Shown one piece after another: positions 28,700 to 41,400 of a DNA stretch of 64,000 nucleotides. The stretch's first letter is position 1. Every line of letters begins with the position of its first letter. The notes under the pieces were generated by a model. That model searched no databases. It was not told the DNA's origin and saw only the letters and a program-made list of their open reading frames with translations. This DNA is from Alentia gelatinosa (Eukaryota > Annelida > Polychaeta > Phyllodocida > Polynoidae), in the NCBI GenBank assembly GCA_950022655.1, contig OX465579.1, positions 40,899,950 through 40,963,949 on the forward strand, in the 5' to 3' direction. A program made the position numbers and the translations under genes.

Positions 28700-30685
28700 A
28701 TGGACTTGAAGATCACAATCAGTGTGGCGGTTGTAATCGCGGTGGCGGTGGCCGAGTTGCTGAGCGTACTGGTGTATTCTGAGCGGACGCCATGGGGTCG
28801 TTGGTCACTTCATCGTTACTGGGTTGCAGCACTCATCTCCGATGTAGGCCTCGCCTTCATGCTTCAGTGGATTGTCAAGTAAGGGCGAGCCTTATGTTAA
28901 GATGAACTCTGCAAATATTATGCTGACATGCGTTCTATATCCTATATCTTAGAACGGGGATGCAAGTTTTCTGACAAATAACGGAATTCCGACATTTCAT
29001 ATATACTGGCAGCACTAGAATATATATATACCAATATAAAGTTATAAATTCCCGTTTTTTTCCTCAGCCCCATCTTTCATCCCCGCTCGAGTATTGATTC
29101 CGTCAAATAATCTGTATAGATAAAAATCAGGTTGCTGGAATCGGACACCTTGCAAAAAAATTACTTTCTACTGATATTTGGTAATTAAGGCCTACCGATT
29201 CCAAATCGGCGGGGTGCAGGTTGGTGTGTGGGCATGTTGGTAGATGGGCATTGGATGAGTAGTCTGCTGGGTAGGAAAGTATTCCCTGTATTCATGGGGC
29301 ACATTATAGTACCCTCGGCTCGTAGGAACATCAATTACCCTTCAGTGTCTATTGAACAGGCAGGTTGGTGGTCGTGCAGTTTAGTGCGGAGGAGGTTGGT
29401 GGATAGGGCAACACACCACGCTTTACCCTCAGCAGTTTAATACACTGCACACTGGTATTTACTTCACATGTACTTGCATTAGCAAGGCCCCAATACCCGT
29501 TTATTCGACAATAATATCCGTTGGTCTAACATACTGTTACCTTCCACCCTCCCCCATTTTCCCCTCTTTTTTTATGGTTTTAAAAATGATATGACGTCAT
29601 GCACCATACTGTTCCCCTCCCTCTGCTGCCTGACATGAATTATGGACGGGTGCAAAACTGTTTATCTTGATCTTTTTTCTTTAATCAAAGATGGCTGAAA
29701 ATATTGCCACCAAAACATTATATGTATAATGACCCATCAAGATATGGCTATAGGGCCACCCATAAAGTACTACGCTGTTAAAGGGGGGTGGGGGGCAAAA
29801 ATATTATCCGTTATAATGCTTTCATGCTTTATGAATCGCCTCAATATTACCTTTATACTTCTACCAAGGTAAATACTCGAGTAATTACCCATTCGCTTAA
29901 ACTTGAATTTTCGACACAACCCTCCCATGAGGAAAATAACTTTCGTTTATTGGGCAGCACCACCTTTTTATAACAGTTTTCAGTCCCTCCGTCTTTTTTT
30001 CAAAACAAGGCATGCCAGTGTATCTCGGGATTTCAGCAAGTCTGGTTGAGCAAATTGGACGTTAAAATACCCGAACAAACAAAATCAGCAACAGCTTGCC
30101 GTTTTTACGCCATTAGGCTGTACAATCGATCTGCTAGAAGTCTCTCAATACTATTTTCTACATCGGAAATTATAGAACCTCAATACATTTTGATCCGCTT
30201 AAGAATTCGCGAAACCGTTTTTTCTTTTTTATCTAGCAATTGTGTCCCATTCTATTTCGGTGTATAACTTGTCAAACAAAGTTGTAGTATTGATAAAGAT
30301 TGACATCGCTGTGAAGCTACTGGCAAAAACGAGAAGCAGCTTCTGACATAATTGTGTTTGCACTTTCCTTTTCCGCACCAATAGTCATACCATCCAATGT
30401 TAGATTCTGTCGTAAAAATCCATAAATTATATGATGTTTTCTTTTACCATTTCCTAGCATGTAATTTACTCTCTTGTTTCACCTTTTAGAAACTACTGGG
30501 CCGTCTACAAATGGGAGGAGGCAGCTATGCTGGCTGGATGGATAGCCCTGCTTTATGCCAGCCTAGAGGCGCCACACATTGTTTATGACCAACACTCCTT
30601 CTCACGCTTCTTCTACAACGTCGCACACAAGGGGACCATTGTGTTCGCCATGGTCATGTGCCTGGTGCACTTCAAGGACTACTGA
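28700..30685 (+). CDS. DUF1761-like small integral membrane protein
   Basis: Two coding exons, 28700-28878 and 30490-30685, joined across a GTAAGG donor and a TTTTAG acceptor (179 + 196 nt = 124 codons plus stop). The protein has four hydrophobic segments. The first (ISVAVVIAVAVAELLSVLVY) is followed by SERTPWGRWSLHRYW, the second is ISDVGLAFMLQWIV, the third is AAMLAGWIALLYASLEAP, and the last is HKGTIVFAMVMCLVHF. Length, four-helix layout and the short W-rich loop resemble the DUF1761 family, whose function is unknown. Family membership is by pattern and not certain; exon joining is strong. The 1.6-kb intron contains a G-rich minisatellite and a SINE tail. A possible polyadenylation signal AATAAA is at 31148-31153. 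Confidence 0.75.
29200..29440. repeat. G-rich degenerate minisatellite
   Basis: Repeated GCAGGTTGGTG and GGGCATGTTGGTAG phrases, like those at 17.9-18.5 kb, inside the intron of the DUF1761-like gene. Confidence 0.55.
30028..30085 (+). mobile_element. SINE 3' tail fragment
   Basis: AGCAAGTCTGGTTGAGCAAA followed by TTGGACGTTAAA and ACAAACAAA matches the tails of the SINE copies at 37.2 and 51.8 kb. Confidence 0.6.
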
Positions 30686-31194
30686 TAAGGACGGGATTCG
30701 TTCGCGCCCGCTTTAGTCTCAATCTATTGGAGAACTCTTCCTTTTTATACCACCTGCCCGAGAACTAGTCATACATAGGTTTTAAGGTCTTTTGACCTGC
30801 ATAAGCGCCAGTTGCAGTAATCATATATGTGTTTCAGATTTATACATGTTTATCATTTTCATTCAATAGTCTGAACGGATTACATTTCTAATCAGATACG
30901 CGAGGAGACGGAATTACATGAGTATTAGTGATACCTGCATCACATGTCGTTCGACATAGATAAGTGAATGCGCCTAACGTAAATGACAGTATATGTACTA
31001 TGAATACATAAATACAGATATTTCTGTATGATTTTAAGACATCTTAAATAACCAGTACAGGTGGTGGCAGCTGCATTACTCAGGAATGAACCGTTCCAAA
31101 GTTGGTAAAGGTTCCTATTGGGCTTGACTTAGTGGTCTAGTGAAAAAAATAAAATATCCTGTTTTTGACTCAATTTGTATTTCTTAGACTTTAG
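30686..31194. other. 3' flank of the DUF1761-like gene
   Basis: Presumed 3'UTR and flank. A short splice-bounded stretch at 31061-31104 (ACAG then GTGGTGGCAGC, ending before GTAAAG) is exon-like but was not linked to any gene. Confidence 0.35.
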
Positions 31195-32303
31195 GGTTTT
31201 TTTCGGTGTCGCAGCTTATCTGCTTAGTTACGCCACAGCTGAAGCCAAACATTCACCGGGCAACATATTCTTTTGCATTGGATCACTGAATTTATGGGCG
31301 TAATACGCTCATAATATCTGTCATGAATTCCATTGTGACGGGATTACAAAAGTACACCACATAGGCAGATTCAAATCCAGATAACATGATATAGGTATAA
31401 AGTGGCATGGAAAATGTGTGTCTAGGACATTTTCGTATAGTTTGAGTTCTGCATTTCTGAACACTTTTATCTACTGCATTTATTACTGCAGGGGCAGTAG
31501 AGATGGCAAGATCTCCGTGAGAGAATTACATGCTGTGACATTCAAATTTTAGGTTGAAGTGTTATCACTCATTTCCCTCACTCAAATAAACAAAAACCAT
31601 ATTTCCCATTACAGAAGACGACAAACAATCTTGAAATGTCTAGGACTAGTTATATATCAATGGGTTTTTGATGAGTCACGTCCCAGGAGGTCATTGACCC
31701 CTTGTAATTCCATCACATTTTGAAATATCACTTGCTATATTTGGTCAATCTGCACATGCAGCACTGCAGCAACTGAAATTTGGAATGGCAATAGTACAAT
31801 TGGTTAGAAAAAAAAGTAGAAGAAGATGCAAACATATGTAATATATCTAGAGGCTTTCGACTGGCTGCCTGTGTCATGTTTAAAAAATAACGGCGATTGC
31901 ATCGTAATATATAGTATTCCAGCTCCAATTTGGTATGTCATAAAAGCAGATCAACTCCATGATACTTTAGATATAGCTTAGATAACACAGGTATACTCAA
32001 ATTGTATACACAATAATACATTGGCAGACCTAGCCAATATGTTTATCTTTTTCCAAGTTAAAGCCAGCCATCAACCATGACAATAAGATAGCTCAGACTT
32101 GTTAATACAATGCCCAAGAATGCTGCAGCATTCTAATCTGTCAAAACAACACTGCTGCAATCACACCCACCATTCACACTCTAGCAGTGAATGCTATATA
32201 TATATATCTAAATATGCATACCGCCAGACTCGACCGTGTTTGTCCAAGTGGCTGCGTAACGGGACTGGACCGTTGGGCAGCGCTGTACCGCAACACCTGT
32301 ATT
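31195..32303. mobile_element. Dispersed repeat A, copy 2 (interrupted)
   Basis: Matches repeat A at 26930-27501 at both ends. About 550 bp of unrelated sequence (roughly 31335-31885) sits between the first segment and the rest, so something has inserted into this copy or been lost from the other. Confidence 0.65.
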
Positions 32304-32683
32304 GCATTTATCCCTAAAACGACCCTGGCGTACGAAAAAAGAAATCGGAATATTGCCTATTGGTATTTCAGTAATTTGTGCAGGCAGCCATTTTTCCCCC
32401 AACACCAAGGAAAATACCAGGTGGCAGACTCGGTTATCCATAGTAAATAATACAGGGATCCCACGGAGACTGGAAAATGATAGTGGTCATGGGATTTGTA
32501 AATTTGCCAAAAGTCATGAAATTTTGGTCATCAAACATGGGATATTTTTATACAACAGAAATCCTTGAAACATCCGATATGCCACATACGATGAAATATG
32601 CATACCATGATTGATTATGAAATTATTGAATTTTCATATGTAGATGACATTTAGACATGACTTTTTATCCCTGTATATTTCAG

Positions 32684-33534
32684 GCTTTTTCCTGGAAACG
32701 TTCTGTATTGAGAGAACACCTCAGATATTGCAAGCATACCTCATACTTATTTCCCAAAGTATAGAAACTACCATCCAGAAATACCACAAAACCTTTATTT
32801 TTAATTTATATATTCCAATCAATGGCCATTCTGCTTGGATGACGAGGCAAAATCAGTAGACTGCTAACAATTAATTGAGATTTTCCTTGAAAAAATCAAC
32901 ATTGCCCCGTACCATAACCATTTTAACATAGCTGCATAATATTTCAGACATACAAGTGTTTAAGAATTGAATTAAATTATTTCCCGCATTTGGATATTTC
33001 AAATATATATACTTATGGAGGTAAAAGATACCTTTTGAAGAATAAAGGATAGCATTCCAGTGAAAATATAAACATGCCCTCTCTGATATTTATCTTTTGA
33101 AAAGGACAATTAGGATCAGCTAGACCTTTTAACAGATTCCAGGTATATTACCGAATTTGCTACCCCTGTGGTAACTCTTGTCTGATATTTTGACAACCAG
33201 TTCTAAAGGTATAAGGTATCTAAGTAGTCTAAATGCTGTTTTCTTGCTATCTTGTCACATTGTCGCATCCCTTACAAACATTTTAAGCTGTTTTTTTAGT
33301 GTTTCGTGTAATTGAGGTCAATAGGTCCAAATCTCTTCGCAATTACTGATAGAAATATGGGAGATTTAAATCTAAAACAATGTTCACAGACTGGAACAAC
33401 TTTTTTCATGTACAGAAGACTTCTTTGACAGGATAGGCCTTTTCACAGTGTACAGTATTGTGGGAGATGCATTCAGTGCAGATCAGAACCCACTGATCAA
33501 TACTGAGTGGAGGACTCTGCTAGCTGGACTGAAG
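32684..33534 (+). CDS. Two linked candidate exons of an unrecognised gene
   Basis: Exon a, 32684-32758, sits between TATATTTCAG and GTATAG. Exon b, 33416-33534, has a good pyrimidine tract and CAG acceptor but a weak GTCTCT donor. They join in phase to give FFLETFCIERTPQILQAYLI and then DFFDRIGLFTVYSIVGDAF and NPLINTEWRTLLAGLK. The protein-like composition of exon b is striking and it is open for its full length. A possible terminal exon at 35108-35167 would keep phase but has a poor acceptor. I do not recognise the protein. This could be a real plus-strand gene ending before the TBC gene, or a captured exon. Confidence 0.35.
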
Positions 33535-33686
33535 GTCTCTTTCCTCTTTACTTTTATTAAATCTTTTCCACCCATAAGACAATCGTATCTATAAATACAT
33601 GTTATACAAAATTGGTAATATACCTGGAACCTGATATCACAAAACATAAAGAAAAGCTCAAAATGTTCCTGAGAGATGGCACAATA

Positions 33687-34615
33687 CAGTAAAACCCCTC
33701 TTGCGGGACACCCCGCTTAAGGGACCACCCCGCTTAAGGGAGAAATTTGCTTGGAACGGAATTTTTCCTCTATTAAGAGTTTATTTTTACCCCGCTTCAG
33801 GGGACACCCCATTTCAGGGGACAGTTATTTCGGTACAGAAATGCTTCTTAATCCCGCTTAAGGGGACAGTTTGGAGGGACATCTTATAAAATACACTCCA
33901 GATTATCGTAAATCCTTGTTTATAGTTTGTGTGTGAAGGGCAGACAGTTGTCTCAACAAGGTAACACCCACAAGCGACCCAGAGCCACCAAGAGCCGCTA
34001 GGAAGCCGCTGAATATCACAGCTTCAAAGCCCCCAGCCCGCCCTATGCAACCCACCATTAACCTGTAAGCGGGCCTCTTACCAAACACCTTCGGCTGGCG
34101 CGAAAATCACTGGGACTATACCCACTCACCGTTGGCCGCCCAGGCCCGCTAGAGAGGCAGGGATTAACGTTCAATCAACAAACTCCGGCCGCCGGGACCC
34201 GCGCGAGAATGCCTTGTCTTTTGTCTCAGTATAACACCAATGATTATGAGGGCCGCAAATAGGTAAGCGGTGGGCGACGCAGGGCGGGCTTGGGGCTTTG
34301 AAGGTCTGATATTATATATATATCCTGTGATACTATCTTGACATGATAATCTATAGATATATATCTTGTGATATAATATATATGTATATGATATTATTTA
34401 TCTATTTTATGTTTATTTTTTTATCTATTTTCTAATTTATTTTTCATGTATTTGCTTAGAATTGGTACATTTAATGAACCTTTCATCTAATAGCTGGCGT
34501 TTCCTACATTCAAATAGGGATACCTTATGATATAATCATCGACAGACTGAAAACCCCGCTCAAGGGGGTAACTTTGTCCGGAACGTTGGGTGTTCCCTTA
34601 AGCGAGGTTTTACTG
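33687..34615. mobile_element. pogo/Tc1-like non-autonomous element, 929 bp
   Basis: TA on both sides and inverted ends CAGTAAAACCCC and GGTTTTACTG fit Tc1/mariner-pogo superfamily insertion. Just inside the left end, units like CCCCGCTTAAGGGGACA recur four or five times, with matching inverted units at the right end. There is no transposase frame. The interior is mixed: a GC-rich inverted repeat (34012-34316) and TA-rich sequence. It lies between the orphan exons and the TBC gene. Confidence 0.85.
34012..34316. repeat. Nested inverted repeat within the pogo-like element
   Basis: AATATCACAGCTTCAAAGCC at the left matches, in inverted orientation, GGCTTTGAAGGTCTGATATT at the right. The similarity runs about 50 bp in each arm through AGCCCGCCCT. 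It looks like a fold-back element nested inside the host element. Confidence 0.7.
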
Positions 34616-35440
34616 TATGACCAAATAGCAACAAAAAATGACAAGTTTTTATAGTCTTTAATTTTTTTAAAGAAACAAATATGTGGAAAATTGCAGATAC
34701 GTAAAGGGAACATTTAAAAAAATTTATTAGGTCATAAATTCAAACATCACATTTGGCTTTCTATCAAGGCCAGATCGCATCAAGAATATGTCAATTCAGG
34801 TTGAGAGAGTTACAAATCAAATTTAGTAACAGTAACATTGAAATTAATGGATATTGGGTGATGGGAAATGAGATACCGGTAGTTGGATATAAATGAGCTC
34901 ATGGACATTAATAGTACACACATGAAAAAGGCTGCTATTATTGGCCACTGAGAAGACACATATTGATTCTGTTTGCTGTAGGCCTACTGAGTCCACAAAG
35001 GACCAGACCATGGAGCCTAATACCAAAGTTTAATCTAATGATTCATTGTAATACTTAAAAGAACACAGAACCAAAAAATAATTTTCAGCACTCTAATAGA
35101 ATTATAGGCGTTCAAGCATTTTGAAGGGCCACTTGCCAGGGCGACAACAAGTGAAAATGTTAACTAGAAGGATGGATCTACAAGATAAAATAATAAAACA
35201 AATGTTTCCAAAGGGGGCAGCGGAAAGGAAAATGTGGGGTCTTGGCCCAGGGACTTTAAGTGTACCCTGGTATTTATATATATTTTATTTCAGTTGTTGG
35301 AGGCATTGCAAATCTAATTTGGGTACACACTGGTCATAGCCTCATGTGGTTTTCTGGTCAACCGCTAGAAGGCGTGGTGGGAACTGTTTAGGCTGGTTAC
35401 CAGCCGAAGTCTCCAGATGGGCTAGGTACCAGTTTTGCCA
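34616..35440. other. Intergenic, upstream of the TBC gene
   Basis: No firm gene. A possible terminal exon for the orphan gene at 35108-35167 is noted at the 32684-33534 entry. Confidence 0.4.
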
Positions 35441-35491
35441 GAAGGTATTGACCAATCAGAAGGGTCATTACGCAGAGTTGCCGATTGCAAC
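35440..35491 (+). promoter_or_regulatory. TBC gene core promoter candidate
   Basis: CCAAT at 35452-35456 lies about 36 nt before the start codon. The start itself is in AACATGGCGCGC, which resembles a YY1 element overlapping the ATG. There is no TATA box. The inference rests on motif and position. Confidence 0.4.
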
Positions 35492-38400
35492 ATGGCGCGC
35501 TCGTGGTAAGTTTGTTGTTGTGACATAATTTTGACCGGGATAAGTTTGTGTTCCTGTGATTCAGACAGGGTCTAAGGGTTATGACTCAGCCCTACGATAA
35601 GAACAGTCATATGATGCCGCAGCATTATTCACAAACCATAAACACACCAGTCACAGTAGCAGGTCTAGTCAGAAAGCCAGGGAACAACGAAGCATCCGAA
35701 CTGGTTTGTCAACATTACAGAAATTCACAGTGGACTAGATAAGCCTAGGCTAATAGTAATAGTAATATCACTGTTTCTAGTAGTGTCTGTATATCGTGAG
35801 TACCGGGTATATCGTTTTGGAATATATACATCAAAATAGATTCACCTCAACCACAACATACCAGTCTACCACGTCGTAACTCAACCACAACACTCGAGAC
35901 AATCTTGCAGGTAATGTGAGCTAACGCTACTAATTATTAACGATTGACAACCACAATTAAATTTTTCATGAAAACCCATCAAAAGGCCGGCGGCCCAAGT
36001 GGCCGTATTCTTAATAACTGATCACCGACAACTGACCAAGTGCGAAAATCATGGTCACTTGTGTCGACCGGGAGTCGGACGTTTTATATCAAATATGACA
36101 TATCAGGTTCATAAATAAATGACGCTTGTATCACAAAAAGTCCCAATCTTCAAAACGAAGACACCCTTCTTTGTCACTCATATACACAAACATTGTAAAT
36201 CCTGTACTTCTGCAGAATATTAGACTTAACCAACTTTGGTATTAGATAAGATGTTTCATTATTCTAACAGTTTGAAGTTTCAGTAAAATGTTTCTCATAA
36301 AAAAAAACAAAAAAAACAAGCAAGATCAGATTATGAAGTTTGGTATACATATAGGAATTTCATCCTCAATTATCTTAAATATTTTGATGTGTGTACTGTC
36401 TGAAAATTCAGATTTTGTGCAGTTTGTCTATATCTTAATGTTGCGGAACAAAAATCTGAGCTATACGCCGATGGTGCGCCGATCATCGTGGCCCGAACTC
36501 CACTACAGCACCACAACCAGGAATATGAGGCGATTAAGCACTGATCAACCCATGACCAAATGATCTCTCCTCAATCACCCCACAAACCGCTGCATTGGAG
36601 CACCGCCTATTATCCGATGTACTACCCAGAGAGTATTGCCAGCCCTGTCCCAACAAGATCTCTTTTTTCTTCCAACACTTGATCATTACTAGCTACATTA
36701 CTAAAGTCCTTTTTTGTCTGAATATTTTGCTGAGCCCTATCCGGAAAGTATATTTTTCTGTCTGGAAAAATAAAGCTATACTGTCTACCTTTCTACATTA
36801 TCTGGACATTACGCTTCATAGCCACAGACACTCTAAAAAGTATAAAAATTCACCTCCACCCCCAAATCCGTTGTTGTTTTCGGCTCCAAAAATCAAGGTC
36901 TGCTCGGGTGGACAGAAATTTCTAATCTGTTCATCCTCTTGATCGCCTCGCCTCTTCGTGGTGCAGACTGGATATGCTTACACGCAAGCATAACTAAAGC
37001 GATCGGGGTGGGGAGTTAGCTCAGTGGTAAAGAGCACGGGACTTTGTTGATTTTGGTCACACTGCTGCTACTTTTCTCCTTCACCCCCAGCAGTGGTAGA
37101 TTTACTGCTATATCAAAGGCCAATCCTTCTCATACCATGTCTATGTGGTGTAGGAAGTAAAAGAACTCTCACCTCAGTAAATGTGTAGGGGTGGGATTTC
37201 TTCCTACATTCATCTCATAGATTCGGTCAAATCCAAAGTAAGTCTAATTGAACAAATTGGACATTAAACTACCCTAACAAACAAACAAACCAGAAATCAA
37301 CAACACATGTCCATGATTCTTGATGTTTTTAAGACAAGAGGCAGTATTTGCAGCAAGCGCTACCTCTGATGCCCATGCTATTGTTAGAGTGACTGACAAG
37401 CTATCAAATACACCCGTGCACATACTTTTACAAGAACAAATATTATGCTGCACCCATAAGTCAGACATGCCCGACCCTCGACTCGTATTTCGCGAAACGT
37501 GACAGTTTTTGTTGTGAACCATAACTATCCACCCATGTGCAGTAATTATAGTTTACCGCACGGCTTGAGCAGATAGACTAGCATATATGGTGGCATAAAT
37601 ATTAGAAAGCACTAGATAGTTCTAATTTGTGCAGAAAATGCCACCAATTAACAAAAACAATGACATAGAAAGAACGAAGCGAAGTGTCCCAAGCATGCTG
37701 GCTATCAAGCAGTGTCCAGTATTCCTTTGTACATGCGTGTTTAATTATATAATATTATCATGGTAAAGCTAGTTTCTATGTAGCTTATTCTCCGTAATTG
37801 TTAATTTCACCACGATAAAAGGTAGCCTGATGTGGCATATTTATTTTGTATACATATTTTATATTCATTGTTTGACACTGATGATACTGGAGCTAGGTTT
37901 TATATTCTTTTGAGAAATGGGGTGACCTGGTTTAGTTTAACAGTCACAAAAGTACTTTGACCTTAAATCTTCCCTGTTACCGTAATTGCACCACATACGT
38001 TTGTACCACATTTGCTATTGTGGTCCACCATCTAACACTTGTATGTAACCTACCTACTATTAACCTAGTTAAAGACCATGCATGGCAATGCGTCAATAAA
38101 TGGTATCAATACAAATAAAATGCAATTTGGCGACGCTTATTAGAATGTAGGTCACTGAACGTGGGCAACATATAACAGCCGCAGGTAACACATGTTAGAG
38201 TTCAATACAGACTTTTTTTTCCATTGTTTGTTATATCGATAAGGGATATAGTTACAAGGGGTTGTCAGATGACACCAGTGGGGTAAGCGCGCCCTTCAAA
38301 CTCCATGATATCACCCTTTGTTACTGTCTCTACGCAACCCACTTTTAATTTTTTTTAAAAATATTTTTTAAATCCGTTTATTTGTCCTGACAATATACAT

Positions 38401-41400
38401 CAGTCAAATGGATATACATCCTTGTATATTCCTTGTTGTGTGATTTCATCACTGTCGAAGGGTCATTTGAAGAGGATCTTCTCATAAAGGCCTGAACACA
38501 TGCTCATTTATTATTATATGAGTTGCATGAGACATTTCTCTGCGAGGGTCACAACGGCATTTATCTCTAGTCGGGGAGAGTGGGTTGGGCAAAGTCCTTG
38601 AACGTCACTCCTCGATGAAAGCTCATGAAATAACATTTCCTGCATTCACTGCATCTGGTTCACTTGTATTAGAAGCCGAATTTACCCACATTTGTCTTAC
38701 CTTGAGGTAATCATTCACCAAACTATCTGGTGTGTAATTTCAATGAAGGTATTTAATGTTTTGCATCCGAACTAGGGTACATTCTGTCTTACTCGGGTTT
38801 TTTTTCCCGGATCCCAGCACACTCGTCTCCCTGTAAACAGACCCACCTTGCTTGTACATTTTGAATTAGGGTGATAGAAACGTTATTTGTAGCACAATAC
38901 TATTTATGTAAATGTGATATTAGTTTCAGACTGTATATTTTTTTCTGTCGCGTGTTCGATAAATATGCTTTTTGTCTATCTATGATTAAATGTTACCCTC
39001 AAACCTTTGTTGAGCACACTCACAGAATTCCCCGGGAATTTGGCTCTAGGCCAATGATTTTCTCACCAAGTGCTATTTACCTATTGATAATATTCTGCCA
39101 GCTTGTGGTTTCTATGGCCACAGGGGATGATTGGGAATCGGCTATAGTGTATAAACTGAGATGATATCAGGTACTTAAGTCATTCTGTAAACAAATAGTG
39201 GTGCAGTCAGACCAGTCACCACCAACAATTTGGGGACTTTATTCTAAATGCGGTTAAGACTCTGCCAACTCTGCATGGGGTATCAAAGGTGACCTAATGT
39301 TTCTATTATCATACATCATTGTAAATACCACGGGTGTTACCATATTGGACCGGTAATACAATGATCTCATTATTTGTTCATCAATGGCCTCGACTTTTTA
39401 ATTGTTCTCACGGTGTATATATATTTAAGTAACTTAAGTATACAGTACAAATTGCTATACCTATCACATTGCGTTTTAGGTCTGACGATCCTGGAGTGAA
39501 GACATTGAACGAGATACACGGAGAAACGCCCGTCTCTTTGGCCCCAGGAGGAGAATACGAACTGAAAGTCTTAAAAACTACCGAGTGAGTACCACAGTGA
39601 AGTGGCTCCTTCATTACAACCTTGTTTTGGTCGTCTGTATCTCAAAACGGAATCTTTTCGTAGTAAACCGTCGAGATGTTTTTTTTTTTAAAGACAGATT
39701 TGGACAGAATCTGGTCCATGTAGAATTAATCATGACCCGCTTTCTTTAGTGTTTGACCCAGGTTTTTCTCATCACCAACTAGGTTCATATCAAAATGAGG
39801 TCGACTTTGCGAGATGGCGACGAGTGCAAACACAGGGGCAAATCCAGGATTCATTTTGTGAAGGGTGGGGGCACACCTGGGACCCCTGGGATGATTGGCA
39901 GGGGTCCACAGGCAAATCCCCTCCTTGGGGTCCAGGGGGTGATGCCTCCCCCAAGAAAACTTGGATTTAATTATAATAGATTATATAAGCTCTATTAAGG
40001 ATTTGTGTTGGATGAGAGGAAGGTGGTGGAGGCACACCTAGGAGTACCTGTACCCCTAAGTGTGGGCTCATTATGGCCCATCCTTAGATAGCCTTTGCGG
40101 GTGTCAATATCTTTTTCCGTTATTGAAACTGGTCCATTTCAGTCATAGTTAGCTCAGTGGTTAAGGCGCTGGATTCATAGCCCCAAGGTTGTGAGACATT
40201 GTAGATTCAAGTCCCACCGCAGCCACCTTTCCCTTTCATTCCCAGCAGTCAAATGCCAGTCTTTCTCACATCTTGATAACGTGGTGTAGGAACTAGACTC
40301 AGAAATTTCAGAGTTCATAGTGTCTTTGCTTCACAATAGTAGGTTATTTAAGGTAGAGTTCTGATGGGAGAGCGCATACTGTGGTACCAGTCCTACTCAC
40401 ATGGGGATATAGGTATCATTGGCTGGTCCCCCCTGTATCGTTGTACAAAAAGTTAGGTAGTATGCTCTAACTGGAGTGCTGGCAGTAGTTGATTGCTGGT
40501 GGCCGACCGACTCTGTAACCACCTTGATTTTCAAATGCCAACGGACAACGCGCTGATTACGATGTGGTTATCAGGAACAAACTTTAATAGGGTGTTGAAG
40601 TGATACAATGTATTTAGATGAGGTAAACATAACTGATGATATCATCTCTTGACCGAAATATTGATCGAAAATGAACTTTGATGACTTCCACAGGTGTTTG
40701 AGTAATAATAGTGGGTGCACCCACTTGACAATTGTTTATGACACTGCATATTGCTCAACTGTCAGTTTGTATAACACATTTGAAAACAAAGGCAGGGTTA
40801 TAACAATTCATATCCATAAGAATTGGTACAATTTATTTTAAACAGGGATGTCAGAGTTCAGGAAAATCCCTGAAATCAGGGTTTTTAAAAAAACACAGAC
40901 ATATTGACAATTATTAAAAAGCCTCAATAGAACCTGTGTAGGTCAACCCCATATTGTTTGAGGAACCCCATATACCCCCGAACTCCCCCTAAATACGGCC
41001 CTGAAGTAGGAGAAACAGAAGACCGGGCATCAGCAGGAATAGATGAGAGGAGTCTGGCAGAGTCTGACTTTTGTAGTAACAGTTCTTCTTGCTTGATTTC
41101 CTACTATTGTTATGCATTGTTTGATAGGTATTTGATAACTGGTTATTTACAGAGGAATCCTACAGTACCCTTTACCCCATTTTCAGTTGCGCAGCTATAT
41201 CGCACCCTATAAACCCGGCGATTCTAGAATATTTTTTTTAGGGAATTGGACGCCTTGAGCCTTTTACCGTTTGAGCCTCCTGTCAGCGCGAAAACGTGGA
41301 CGCCTTGAGCCTACCCCGTGGACGCCTTGAGCCTACCTCATTTTAGTTCCGATTAGCAGGTTAGGGTTAGAAAAGGGTTGGGTAAGGGTTAGGGTTGAGT

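Noticed and set aside
40142..40215. Possible tRNA gene
   Set aside because: Box A and box B are present, but the acceptor stem does not close and the sequence continues into the SINE body.
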